A stretch of DNA of 20,838 bases from CAYOLL01 sp964404765 [NCBI: uncultured Gemmatimonadota bacterium] (GCA_964404765.1 CAYOLL010000003.1:1-20838), one strand, 5' to 3'. Shown: positions 7,479 through 13,668, numbered from the stretch's first letter. The notes: generated from the letters alone by a model not told the origin. Program-made: numbers and translations.

Positions 7479-7690
7479 TTCAACGCCTCCCAATCGTTTT
7501 CCGCGACCGGATCAAAAGGACAATCATATCGAAGCACTTTGCCGCGCAAAGGCCGCTTTGCCCGCAGCATCGGTTTCTTTTTGACCGGCAACACAATGAT
7601 TTCAACGCGCTGCCCGGTTTCAAACGGCAAGGCGGTTAACGTCAAAACGCCGTTTTCCGGCAGATCAATTTCTGTTCGATACGCTTTCAT
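7475..7690 (-). CDS. VapB-like antitoxin partner of the downstream PIN toxin
   Basis: This is a 71-residue protein starting MKAYRTEIDLPENGVLTLTA, followed by LPFETGQRVEIIVLPV. It is similar to small antitoxins of the DUF2281/AbrB-like kind that precede PIN toxins: a short beta-rich DNA-binding-like N-terminus and a basic, charged C-terminus (KKPMLRAKRPLRGKV). ATG at 7690 is preferred because AAGGAG (7700-7705) is nine bases away; the ATG at 7699 directly abuts that site. The 5' end overlaps the tail of the MazF-repeat fusion gene. Antitoxin role is inferred mainly from position and size. Confidence 0.72.
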   Translation of the reverse strand: MKAYRTEIDLPENGVLTLTALPFETGQRVEIIVLPVKKKPMLRAKRPLRGKVLRYDCPFDPVAENDWEALK

Positions 7691-8057
7691 GAGCGACATC
7701 TCCTTTTTGCAAGTTGGGTGATTGAGAGTTTTGCATTTCCTTGATAGCCGCCTGCAACTGCTCCACCACTGTGGGTTGCGTGGCGCGTTGTCCTGAGCTT
7801 GTCGAAGGATTTTCCCGCTCGCGGTTGCGGCGTTCCGCTTCGATCAGGGTCTGGCCGTCTATGGCCTTCGCAATCGCAATGTCCAACTCGCCGGGCTTGT
7901 CTATTTGGGAAGATATGGGAATGACTGTCAGCAAAGCATGGTCGTCAATGTAACGATCTTTTTGGACGATCAAGGCCGGGCGCGTCTTTTTGTACTCGTG
8001 TCCAATGCCGGGATCAAAGTTGACTAACCAGATTTGACCGCGCTTAAATCGGCTCAT
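7665..8057 (-). CDS. Truncated MazF/PemK toxin fused to ATPase-tail repeat
   Basis: Residues 1 to about 64 are a MazF/PemK endoribonuclease N-terminus: FKRGQIWLVNFDPGIGHE, KKTRPALIVQ and VIPISSQ are family blocks. After ELDIAIAKA the protein switches to IDGQTLIEAERRNRERE, then PSTSSGQR, ATQPTVVEQLQAAIKEM and a short unrelated end, that is, the tail encoded by the nearby ATPase gene. The usual MazF C-terminal half (about 45-50 residues with the strand and helix that complete the fold) is missing. The ATG has GGAGG close upstream and overlaps the antitoxin stop by ATGA. Probably inactive as a ribonuclease, or a new chimera; activity cannot be judged here. Confidence 0.85.
   Translation of the reverse strand: MSRFKRGQIWLVNFDPGIGHEYKKTRPALIVQKDRYIDDHALLTVIPISSQIDKPGELDIAIAKAIDGQTLIEAERRNRERENPSTSSGQRATQPTVVEQLQAAIKEMQNSQSPNLQKGDVAHESVSNRN
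7731..7864 (-). repeat. ATPase-tail repeat, copy 2 (fused in frame to mazF)
   Basis: This minus-strand copy of the ATPase tail begins at the IDG codons, in frame with mazF. It contains one small insertion, core CCTGAGCTTGTCGAAGG on the plus strand at 7792-7808. The insertion adds 24 bp (PSTSSGQR) relative to copy 6 and keeps the frame. It has none of the TCCTGTAAGGAC/TCCTTTCAGGAC insertions. Confidence 0.85.
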
Positions 8058-8308
8058 CTTTCCTCCAGCTTCAAATAATAGGCGACTTCTTCTTCGGACA
8101 AATAATCTTCGCCTGTATCGGACGCCGCCGCATATTCCACATCTTGTTCGGAAGCTTCTATAATCGGAACGACAAAGGCTTGCTGGGGCGATGGGGTTTT
8201 CACCGGAGCATCATCTAAAAATGTAATCAGAATACGAGCTTTTTTGACCCGCGGCTTTTCCAACAGCGTAATTTTGCCATTGTCGTAAATCGCTTCAACC
8301 GTTAGCAT
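8054..8308 (-). CDS. Small antitoxin upstream of MazF
   Basis: This 84-residue acidic protein starts MLTVEAIYDNGKITLLEKP, a pattern of small antitoxins (DUF104/DUF2281-like: VxAxYxNGxIxLLEKP). A C-terminal acidic part (EDYLSEEEVAYYLKLEE) is suited to neutralising a basic toxin. The ATG has GGAGG six bases upstream and overlaps both the stop of repeat copy 3's open frame and, at its other end, the mazF start (ATGA). Its partner toxin is truncated, so it may be an orphan or protect against related toxins. Family placement is approximate. Confidence 0.75.
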   Translation of the reverse strand: MLTVEAIYDNGKITLLEKPRVKKARILITFLDDAPVKTPSPQQAFVVPIIEASEQDVEYAAASDTGEDYLSEEEVAYYLKLEER

Positions 8309-8340
8309 GTTGAACCTCCGGATTGTGTGGATGATAATGT

Positions 8341-8531
8341 TTGCATTTCCTTGATGGCCGCCTGCAACTGCTCCACGACCGTGGGTTGCGTGGCGTTTTC
8401 CCGCTCGCGGCCAGTCCTGAAAGGATCACGGCGTTCGGTCCTTACAGGATAAATCAGGGTGAGAGAGCCTGCCCAGAGCCTGACGAAGGGTCTATGGTGT
8501 TGGCCGGGTCTTGTCAGTAGGCGAGGAGTTG
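8341..8531 (-). repeat. ATPase-tail repeat, copy 3
   Basis: The copy begins 3 bp after the yoeB stop. Relative to copy 6 it carries the insertions giving YPVRT and DPFRTG plus a diverged 30-bp element (core 8473-8489) that breaks the frame. W in LLAYW is a stop codon here. The remaining frame, with ENATQPTVVEQLQAA, runs on to a TAA at 8302-8304 overlapping the next ATG. Confidence 0.88.
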
Positions 8532-8534
8532 ACA

Positions 8535-8795
8535 TCAGTCATAGTGATACTTGCACTGCGCAATGATAACCGCCTTGTCGGTCACTTTGTACACCAACCG
8601 ATGCTCGTCATTAATCCGCCGGGCCCAGTATCCTTGCAGATTTCGCTTCAGCGGTTCAGGCTTGCCAATACCCGTAAACGGATGCCGCAAGGTGTCCATG
8701 ATAAGGCTTACAATACGATCATAAATCTTGCGATTCGTCTTGCCCCATTCGACAAAATCTTCAAAGGCGCTGCCTTCAAAAGCAATCTGTTTCAT
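8535..8795 (-). CDS. yoeB: YoeB/Txe family toxin
   Basis: This 86-residue ribosome-dependent mRNA interferase of the YoeB family cuts mRNA in the ribosomal A site. Aligned by eye with E. coli YoeB (84 residues), the catalytic set is present: E47 in GKPEPLK, R66 in NDEHRLVY, and H84-Y85 in the C-terminal KYHYD. Its ATG overlaps the antitoxin stop (ATGA). Its stop codon is followed after 3 bp by repeat copy 3. Full length and probably functional. Confidence 0.94.
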   Translation of the reverse strand: MKQIAFEGSAFEDFVEWGKTNRKIYDRIVSLIMDTLRHPFTGIGKPEPLKRNLQGYWARRINDEHRLVYKVTDKAVIIAQCKYHYD

Positions 8796-9031
8796 TGCAG
8801 GTCATCCGGATTGACGGTCACCAGATTGCGGTTATTTTCGATATTTTCAATCGCTTTCAATAACCTTTGGCGATTGGCTTCCGAACGAAGTAAATACTCC
8901 GTTTCATCTTCCTCTATTTTTGTCGTCTCGCAGACGACAATTTCGATTTCTTTGCCTTTGAAAGCCGATTTCAGGGCTTTGATGAAACGCGCGTCCAGAT
9001 CATCCGCGTTTAAACGATATGTTGTGTACAT
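8792..9031 (-). CDS. Antitoxin partner of YoeB
   Basis: This 79-residue protein starts MYTTYRLNADDLDARFIKAL and includes KGKEIEIVVCE, an acid-rich linker and a helical C-terminus. It is not a typical YefM by eye, but its position before yoeB with a 4-bp overlap and its size support an antitoxin role. Small antitoxins of this form (RelB/DUF-type) occur next to RelE/YoeB toxins. The ATG has AAGGAGG five bases upstream and overlaps the stop of the open frame from repeat copy 4 (TAATG). Confidence 0.78.
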   Translation of the reverse strand: MYTTYRLNADDLDARFIKALKSAFKGKEIEIVVCETTKIEEDETEYLLRSEANRQRLLKAIENIENNRNLVTVNPDDLQ

Positions 9032-9060
9032 TATTCCTCCTTTGGAGTGGGTTGTGTGGT

Positions 9061-9266
9061 TTGCATTTCCTTGATGGCCGCCTGCAATTGCTCCACGACC
9101 GTGGGTTGTGTGGCGCGTTGTCCTGAGCTTGTCGAAGGATTTTCCCGCTCGCGGCCTGTCCTGAAAGGATCACGGCGTTCCGCTTCGATCAGGGTGAGAG
9201 AGCCCGCCCTGAGCTTGCCGAAGGGTCTATGGTATTGGCCGGGTCTTGCCAGTAGGCGAGGAGTTG
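9061..9266 (-). repeat. ATPase-tail repeat, copy 4
   Basis: This copy starts about 15 bp after the brnA stop. Insertions are the CCTGAGCTTGTCGAAGG core at 9122-9138 (encoding PSTSSGQR), the TCCTTTCAGGAC type (DPFRTG), and a 30-bp element with core 9208-9224 that breaks the frame. It lacks the TCCTGTAAGGAC insertion. The W codon of LLAYW is intact. Confidence 0.88.
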
Positions 9267-9281
9267 GATGACGGTTTTTCT

Positions 9282-9482
9282 TCATGCAACCGATTGAATG
9301 ACCGCCACGTTGCTGCGCAGCCATTCGTTGACCAGTTGACTCACGCCAATTTTCTTTTTGTTGGCGTATTGCTGAATAATTTCCGCAATATCCGGTTCAA
9401 GATATATGGGAAGCTCGAATACCGCGTCTTTGGCGTAAAATTTCCCGCGCTCGCCTTTGCTAAAATCATATTCTTTCTTCAT
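9282..9482 (-). CDS. brnA: BrnA-like antitoxin
   Basis: This 66-residue protein begins MKKEYDFSKGERGKFYA, the standard opening of BrnA/CopG-type antitoxins, followed by LPIYLEPDIAEIIQQYA and the helix GVSQLVNEWLRSN of a ribbon-helix-helix-like fold. ATG at 9482 is chosen: AAAGGG is seven bases upstream, while the codon at 9488 is TTG. It follows brnT by 2 bp, the usual toxin-first brnTA order. It neutralises BrnT and usually represses the operon. Confidence 0.88.
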   Translation of the reverse strand: MKKEYDFSKGERGKFYAKDAVFELPIYLEPDIAEIIQQYANKKKIGVSQLVNEWLRSNVAVIQSVA

Positions 9483-9484
9483 TT

Positions 9485-9778
9485 TCAAGCCCTTTCGTAT
9501 TGAGATGTTTCACGTTTTGTGGCTTTCCGCGCAGATATCAATCGGATATGCCGATAATCTTTCCGCTCTTCAACAAATGTATGGCTGACAACTAACAGCA
9601 CACCGTTTCCATCTCTGCCCAATGTGATCCAACGATCTTCCCGGTCCGAATGCTCCGCATCAAAAACGGATACCATATTCAGATCGCGAAAGATTTGGGT
9701 AGGCCGATCAAATTGAATTTTGTGTTTGGCAAAGTTACTTTTCGCTTTGACCGGATCCCATTCAAACTTGTACCGCAT
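9485..9778 (-). CDS. brnT: BrnT family toxin
   Basis: This 97-residue RelE-like ribonuclease toxin of the BrnT family shows FEWDPVKAKSNFAKHKIQF, then IFRD, DREDRWITLG, LLVVSHTF and IRLISARKATKRE with a C-terminal tyrosine; all are BrnT blocks. The ATG at 9778 has GGGG eight bases upstream; longer upstream extensions run through the repeat in a different frame and are not real. The open frame of repeat copy 5 ends with TAG just 4 bases before this ATG, so ribosomes reading the repeat could couple to brnT. Confidence 0.92.
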   Translation of the reverse strand: MRYKFEWDPVKAKSNFAKHKIQFDRPTQIFRDLNMVSVFDAEHSDREDRWITLGRDGNGVLLVVSHTFVEERKDYRHIRLISARKATKRETSQYERA

Positions 9779-9810
9779 TATTCTACCCCGGCTCCGTTTT
9801 TTGTGACGAC

Positions 9811-9988
9811 ATTTCCTTGATGGCCGCCTGCAACTGCTCCACGACCGTGGGTTGCGTGGCGTTTTCCCGCTCGCGGCCAGTCCTGAAAGGATCACGGCGT
9901 TCGGTCCTTACAGGATAAATCAGGGTGAGAGAGCCTGCCCTGAGCTTGCCGAAGGGTCTATGGTGTTGGCCGGGTCTTGCCAGTAGGC
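9811..9988 (-). repeat. ATPase-tail repeat, copy 5
   Basis: The copy starts 7 bp after the vapC stop and lacks the outermost bases (GAGGAGTTG) of the other copies. It contains both small palindromic insertions (YPVRT, DPFRTG) and the 30-bp element with core 9939-9955. It is nearly identical to copy 3 over its length, suggesting recent duplication or exchange. Confidence 0.88.
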
Positions 9989-9995
9989 AATAATC

Positions 9996-10379
9996 TCAAT
10001 CTTTCCGATAGGGCCGCTTCACATCTTTCAGCATTGGAAAGTGTTTCTTGTTCAGCGTAATCAGTGTCGCGCTTTGTGAAACAGCCGTTGCTGCAATCAG
10101 AGCGTCGGCTAAACCAACACCCTGAGTTGCGCCGTAATCGCGGCGATACAAGCCACCCTGTTTGGCAATTTTATGGTTTAACGGAATCGTCTGAAAAGCG
10201 CTTAAAAACTCAGTCAACTGCTCTTTTTCGTGATCCCGCATTCCAGCGTACAATTCCGCCACTGTGATAGCCGAGACAAGCAATTCCTCGTTCAGGTTTT
10301 CAAAGTAAGCAATTGCTTTCGGTTCATCCCGCAAATAATCAACGATAACGTCTGTGTCAATCAAAAAGCGTCTATTCAT
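9996..10379 (-). CDS. vapC: VapC-type PIN-domain toxin
   Basis: This 127-residue PIN-domain ribonuclease shows its active-site acids in FLIDTDVIVDYLRDE (D8), AELYAGM (E42) and GLADALIAATA (D92), with the C-terminal TLNKKHFPMLKDV typical of VapC proteins. The start overlaps the antitoxin gene by 8 bp. It is full length and unrelated in detail to the second PIN toxin at 7086-7478. Repeat copy 5 follows the stop after 7 bp. Confidence 0.92.
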   Translation of the reverse strand: MNRRFLIDTDVIVDYLRDEPKAIAYFENLNEELLVSAITVAELYAGMRDHEKEQLTEFLSAFQTIPLNHKIAKQGGLYRRDYGATQGVGLADALIAATAVSQSATLITLNKKHFPMLKDVKRPYRKD

Positions 10380-10620
10380 GCGCCAGCTCCCGGTTCCATT
10401 CGTTTCTCAATTTCTGAAAGTCCGGTAGGTCCGTTCGATTTTTCCACAACCCGCGAGCGGCGCGTAAACGATCTCGCCGATTCTTGACCTGCTGTTTCTC
10501 AATCCACTGGATAATGGCCTGATGAATCAATTCGGTTTGATCCAAGCCATTGACGTCTGATACAGCTTGAATGGTCTGATATTGGGATTCGGTTAGATCA
10601 ATATTCATAGTCAAAATCAT
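10372..10620 (-). CDS. VapB-like antitoxin (ribbon-helix-helix type)
   Basis: This 82-residue protein has NIDLTESQYQTIQAVSDVNG and TELIHQAIIQWIEKQ, consistent with a ribbon-helix-helix DNA-binding domain, then a charged tail for toxin binding. The ATG has AAGGAG seven bases upstream. It overlaps the TGA that ends the displaced C-terminal frame of the ATPase (ATGA), so this antitoxin is coupled to the ATPase gene. An alternative ATG lies four codons in. Confidence 0.85.
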   Translation of the reverse strand: MILTMNIDLTESQYQTIQAVSDVNGLDQTELIHQAIIQWIEKQQVKNRRDRLRAARGLWKNRTDLPDFQKLRNEWNRELAHE

Positions 10621-10993
10621 AACTTTTCTCCTTGCGATTGGGGTTTCATGGATTCAAATTCCTTTAACGCCGCCTGCAACTGCTCCACGACCGTGGGTTG
10701 TGTGGCGTTTTCCCGTTCACGGTTGCGGCGTTCCGCTTCGATCAGGGTCAAGCCGTCTATGGTGTTGGCCGGGTCTTGCCAGTAAGCGAGGAGTTGGGTG
10801 AGAATTTCGGGGTGGTTGGTTTGATTACAGTGTAGTGCTATTTTCGAAATTACATTTTGAATCTGTATAGAATTGAAACTTAACGCTAACCTTAAACTTC
10901 CAGCAAAATAGAATACTGACTGATCTACCTTTTTGTTATCTAAAAAGATTCGGCCAGCTAAAATTAATCCATCACGATACTCCCAAAAAATGT
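10617..10993 (-). CDS. C-terminal part of the STAND ATPase, in a shifted frame
   Basis: Immediately after the ATPase stop at 10964, another frame is open and continues the protein: from the TTTTTT run it reads WEYRDGLILAGRIFLDNKK, on through QLLAYWQDPANTIDG and ENATQPTVVEQLQAA to a TGA at 10617-10619 that overlaps the next ATG. The native tail used by all other repeat copies lies in this frame. One extra T in the run at 10985-10990 would restore a single gene. It may be a real mutation, a sequencing error, or slippage. Confidence 0.75.
10660..10796 (-). repeat. ATPase-tail repeat, copy 6 (reference copy at the gene's own 3' end)
   Basis: This copy has no small insertions and encodes an uninterrupted tail: QLLAYWQDPANTIDG, LTLIEAERRNRERE, NATQPTVVEQLQAALKE. 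It is the likely ancestral form from which copies 1-5 derive. Confidence 0.88.
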
Positions 10994-13360
10994 TATTTTT
11001 TTACATTTTTCTAAACCTAATTTCACGTTCTCTAAGCTTTTATCTACCTCCTTCAAACCGTAGTACACTTTTCCTAAACCAATTATAGCCATTGCTTCTG
11101 TTACGATGTAATCTCCTTGAATTGACTTATCACGAACTTCGATAAAAGTCCTTAGAGATTTTTCGTATTCTTGGTACAGGTAATATTTATCAGCTAACAG
11201 ATACAAAGAATTTAAATATTCAAGGGTTTGTTGTTTTCCTTCAAAAAAAGATACCGCCCTTTGATATGTTTGAATTGCTAGCTCTTTTTGATGTTGTTCA
11301 TAAAACAAATCGGCCAAAATCCAAATGTAAACACCAACCCCTTCATAATTAAACTGCCTTGCTAATCTTTCTATCGCAGATTCCACTTCATGTTGAAGTT
11401 GTTGTAATAATATTGCCTGCCCTTTAATATCAGTAAAATAACTAAGATTATTTTTAATAACCGCACAACGACTAATAACAACGTTTGATCTTAAAAAATC
11501 ATCATCAGATTCCATTAGCTTTTTGAAAATATTGGAGGTTATTGCTAAATTTCCCTCTTTCTTTAAAACCATTGCTCGAAGGTATTCAGTCCAATCGCGT
11601 TTCTTTTGTTCAGTAAAGTTCAAAATAGGAATCCACTCATCTTTCATTAAATTCAAATATTCGATTTTTCTCTGAAGATAGAATTCGTTGCACTTTGATA
11701 TAAGGCTTTTCTCAGCAGTTAGCTCGTCGATTATTGATAAGTGAAGTATTTTTTCCGATGTAGCTTCGAGATATGATTTTGGATCAGATTGGATTATGTC
11801 CAACTGCTTCTCAAAATACCCCATCGCCTTCTGATGCCGCGCCAAATACCCCTTCTCATCTACAAACTTGGCATTTTGCTCCATAAACGTCCGCAACTGG
11901 TCATGCAAGGCCAGGCGCTTGCCTTTTTGGATCACAAAATCCAGCTTTTGCAGGCGGGCAAATAGCTCTTTGGCTTGCACTTGCCCTGAGCTTGTCGAAG
12001 GGTCAATGTCCAGCATGTAGGCCAGAATGTCCGTGTTGAACCAGCGCAGGGCAGCGCAGACTTCCAGCACGCCGCGCATGTCGGCCGGGGCGGTGCGCAG
12101 CATTTGCTCCACCAGCACGGTAATCACATCCTTTTCTTTGGGTAGATCGGCAAAATTCAGATTGGGATAGGCCCGCAGCAACTCGTCCACCAGACTCAAG
12201 GCCAACGGCAGGCCGCCGGTGAAGGCCACGATGTCGTTGACGGTCTTGTCGTCGCTGATGCCCTTTTCGCGCAGATAGGCGGCGGTTTCGTCGGAGGCCA
12301 GCTCGCGCAATTCCTGGCGCACGATGGCCGTATAGCCCCACTCGCGCTTGAGCGGGTTGCGGCCGGCAATGGCCACCACGGCCTGCTTGCCCAATCGCTC
12401 CACCAGCCGCGTCCGCAGCCAATCGTCCAGCGTTTCCATCTGCTCGTAGGTGTCGAAGAACAGGGCCAGCGGGCTGTTGGCCAGATATTCGTTCAGGTCG
12501 TCCACCAAATAGTCGGTCAATTCCTGCTCCGGGTTGAGGAAGAACTTGGCGTCCTCACGGCTGAGCAGGCGATAAATGGCGCTGAGGGCCACTTCCACAT
12601 TTTCCGCGCCGATGGCCTCGGCCACGGCCTTGCCGCCGGGCGCGGCGGAAGCGGCGACGACGAGCCCTTTCGATAACATCTGGATGACTTTGGGCGAGAT
12701 GTCGGGGTGTTCGGTCAGTTTGGCCTGCAATTTGTGGTAGCGATCCAGCCCGGCCTGAAAGTCGTTGAAGGGCATACTCTCGGCCAACTGCTCGTGAATG
12801 GCCTTGAGCGCGTCAATCTCGTTGTGGATGACCGAGCCTTCGCCATAGGCAAAGGGCACGTGGCGGCGGTAGCACATCCGCCGAAATTCTTCGATCACCG
12901 ACGACTTGCCGATGCCGCCAATGCCGTGAATGGCGAAGAGGCGATCCACCGCCAACCCTAAGGGTTTGTCTTTTGAACCCTTAGGGTTTTCTGTACGACC
13001 AGACCCTAAGGGTTGAAGAGCGAAACCCTTAGGGTCAATGGCCCGGGCAAATTTATCGCGCAGGTCGTGGCGGCCCACAAAGTAGCGGCCTTTTTGTAAT
13101 AGGCGCTCGTCCAAGACACGGCCTTGTCGCTGCACGGCAAAACGCCCGCGCCGCTGCCAGACGTAAACGGCAAACAGGACGAGCAACAGCAGCGGCAAGA
13201 TGACCGACAGGATTTGCACAAATGTGCCCAAATCGGCCAGCCGGGCCTGAAAAATCAGCCACAAACTGTAGATGATGCCGCCGCCCGCCGTGATAATCAA
13301 AAAAGCGGCGATCTCATCGGTTAGGGCGATGAGGCGGTCTTTCCAGAATTTTGAGTTCAT
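10964..13360 (-). CDS. Membrane-anchored STAND (NB-ARC-like) ATPase with TPR repeats
   Basis: The start is taken at ATG 13360 (MNSKFWKDRLIALTDEI), supported by a second, decayed copy of the same start at 14334; an upstream start would translate a tandem repeat. Two membrane helices (about 17-38 and 47-68) lead to a cytoplasmic NTPase: FVGRHDLRDKF, Walker A GIGGIGKSS (146-154), Walker B-like LALFFDTYE (299-307), sensor-like VVAIAGRNP and GGLPLAL (382-388), as in NB-ARC/STAND switches. The C-terminal half is helical with TPR-like repeats (YYLYQEYEKSLRTF, GKVYYGLKEVDKSL), a likely sensor. The 798-codon frame ends early; the remaining tail is in another frame. Repeat insertions sit at 12954-13035 and 11985-12001. 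STAND proteins are often regulators or phage-defence sensors; this role is inference. Confidence 0.85.
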   Translation of the reverse strand: MNSKFWKDRLIALTDEIAAFLIITAGGGIIYSLWLIFQARLADLGTFVQILSVILPLLLLVLFAVYVWQRRGRFAVQRQGRVLDERLLQKGRYFVGRHDLRDKFARAIDPKGFALQPLGSGRTENPKGSKDKPLGLAVDRLFAIHGIGGIGKSSVIEEFRRMCYRRHVPFAYGEGSVIHNEIDALKAIHEQLAESMPFNDFQAGLDRYHKLQAKLTEHPDISPKVIQMLSKGLVVAASAAPGGKAVAEAIGAENVEVALSAIYRLLSREDAKFFLNPEQELTDYLVDDLNEYLANSPLALFFDTYEQMETLDDWLRTRLVERLGKQAVVAIAGRNPLKREWGYTAIVRQELRELASDETAAYLREKGISDDKTVNDIVAFTGGLPLALSLVDELLRAYPNLNFADLPKEKDVITVLVEQMLRTAPADMRGVLEVCAALRWFNTDILAYMLDIDPSTSSGQVQAKELFARLQKLDFVIQKGKRLALHDQLRTFMEQNAKFVDEKGYLARHQKAMGYFEKQLDIIQSDPKSYLEATSEKILHLSIIDELTAEKSLISKCNEFYLQRKIEYLNLMKDEWIPILNFTEQKKRDWTEYLRAMVLKKEGNLAITSNIFKKLMESDDDFLRSNVVISRCAVIKNNLSYFTDIKGQAILLQQLQHEVESAIERLARQFNYEGVGVYIWILADLFYEQHQKELAIQTYQRAVSFFEGKQQTLEYLNSLYLLADKYYLYQEYEKSLRTFIEVRDKSIQGDYIVTEAMAIIGLGKVYYGLKEVDKSLENVKLGLEKCKKITFFGSIVMD
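11985..12001. repeat. Short interspersed repeat inside the ATPase gene
   Basis: The 17-mer CCTGAGCTTGTCGAAGG lies inside the ATPase coding region and is read as PSTSSGQ in the minus frame without breaking it. The same 17-mer is in repeat copies 2 and 4, and one-base or more diverged forms are in copies 3, 4 and 5. It sits between the NTPase half and the helical half. Confidence 0.8.
12954..13035. repeat. In-frame block of two palindromic hairpins in the ATPase gene
   Basis: There are four AACCCTAAGGGTT units in alternating orientation. AACCCTAAGGGTT at 12954-12966 pairs with 12976-12988, and 13003-13014 pairs with 13024-13035; each hairpin has a 12-13 bp stem. The block is translated (about 27 codons, DPKGFALQPLGSGRTE region) between the pre-P-loop helix ending RAID and the strand AVDRLFAIHG, where related proteins have no such linker. 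Confidence 0.85.
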
Positions 13361-13366
13361 AAAAAA

Positions 13367-13409
13367 GTGCCTAAAGTTGAAAGTGTCTAAAGTGCCTAAA
13401 GTGCCTAAA
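13367..13409. repeat. 9-bp tandem repeat just upstream of the ATPase start
   Basis: GTGCCTAAA occurs at 13367-13375, 13392-13400 and 13401-13409, with GTGTCTAAA at 13383-13391. On the coding strand each unit gives TTTAGGCAC, so the only AGG near the ATG at 13360 comes from the repeat. Unit number could affect translation. Confidence 0.75.
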
Positions 13410-13416
13410 GTTTGTT

Positions 13417-13668
13417 TCAGGCAACAGCGGCAAGCACGCCGGTCTCTTGCCAATGATCGGCAGGCTCGTAATGCAAAACCATAAATTGATCGGGTCTGAG
13501 GCCAAGCGATTCATACATTCGCCCGTCCCGGTCGCAAAACTCTACTTCAAAGGCTTGCCCATTGGCCAGAATTTCGACAATCGTGCCAACCTGTCCGATC
13601 CATAGATTAGACTCCGGCAAGTCAACGGTGAGAGCGATGATGTCCAATAGTTTAATTTTGCGGGTCAT
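13417..13668 (-). CDS. DUF4926 family protein
   Basis: This is an 83-residue protein of the DUF4926 family: IKLLDIIALTVDLPESNLW, GQVGTIVEI, FEVEFCDRDGR and a C-terminal LRPDQFMVLHYEP, an SH3-like beta barrel. The start is ATG 13668, with TAGGAG six bases upstream; the ATG at 13674 abuts that site. DUF4926 genes often lie next to DUF6883 genes, as here (15 bp gap), and are suspected to be a toxin-antitoxin-like pair; this is not proven. Confidence 0.85.
   Translation of the reverse strand: MTRKIKLLDIIALTVDLPESNLWIGQVGTIVEILANGQAFEVEFCDRDGRMYESLGLRPDQFMVLHYEPADHWQETGVLAAVA

Noticed and set aside
9779-9895. Longer N-terminus for BrnT
   Set aside because: This part reads the tail repeat in a wrong frame; the BrnT domain begins at the ATG at 9778.
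6578-10800. Integron cassette array with attC sites
   Set aside because: The gene-plus-repeat layout is similar and two copies end in GTTGGGT/GTTGGAT, but the motif is not kept in copies 1 and 3, no integrase is present, and the repeat is a protein-coding gene end.
6578-10800. CRISPR array
   Set aside because: The repeats are about 140 bp with genes between them, not short repeats with uniform spacers, and no cas genes are visible.
13361-13453. Longer N-terminus for the ATPase
   Set aside because: It would translate the 9-bp tandem repeat (TLGTLGTLDT), and the duplicated 5' stub at 14334 starts at the inner ATG.
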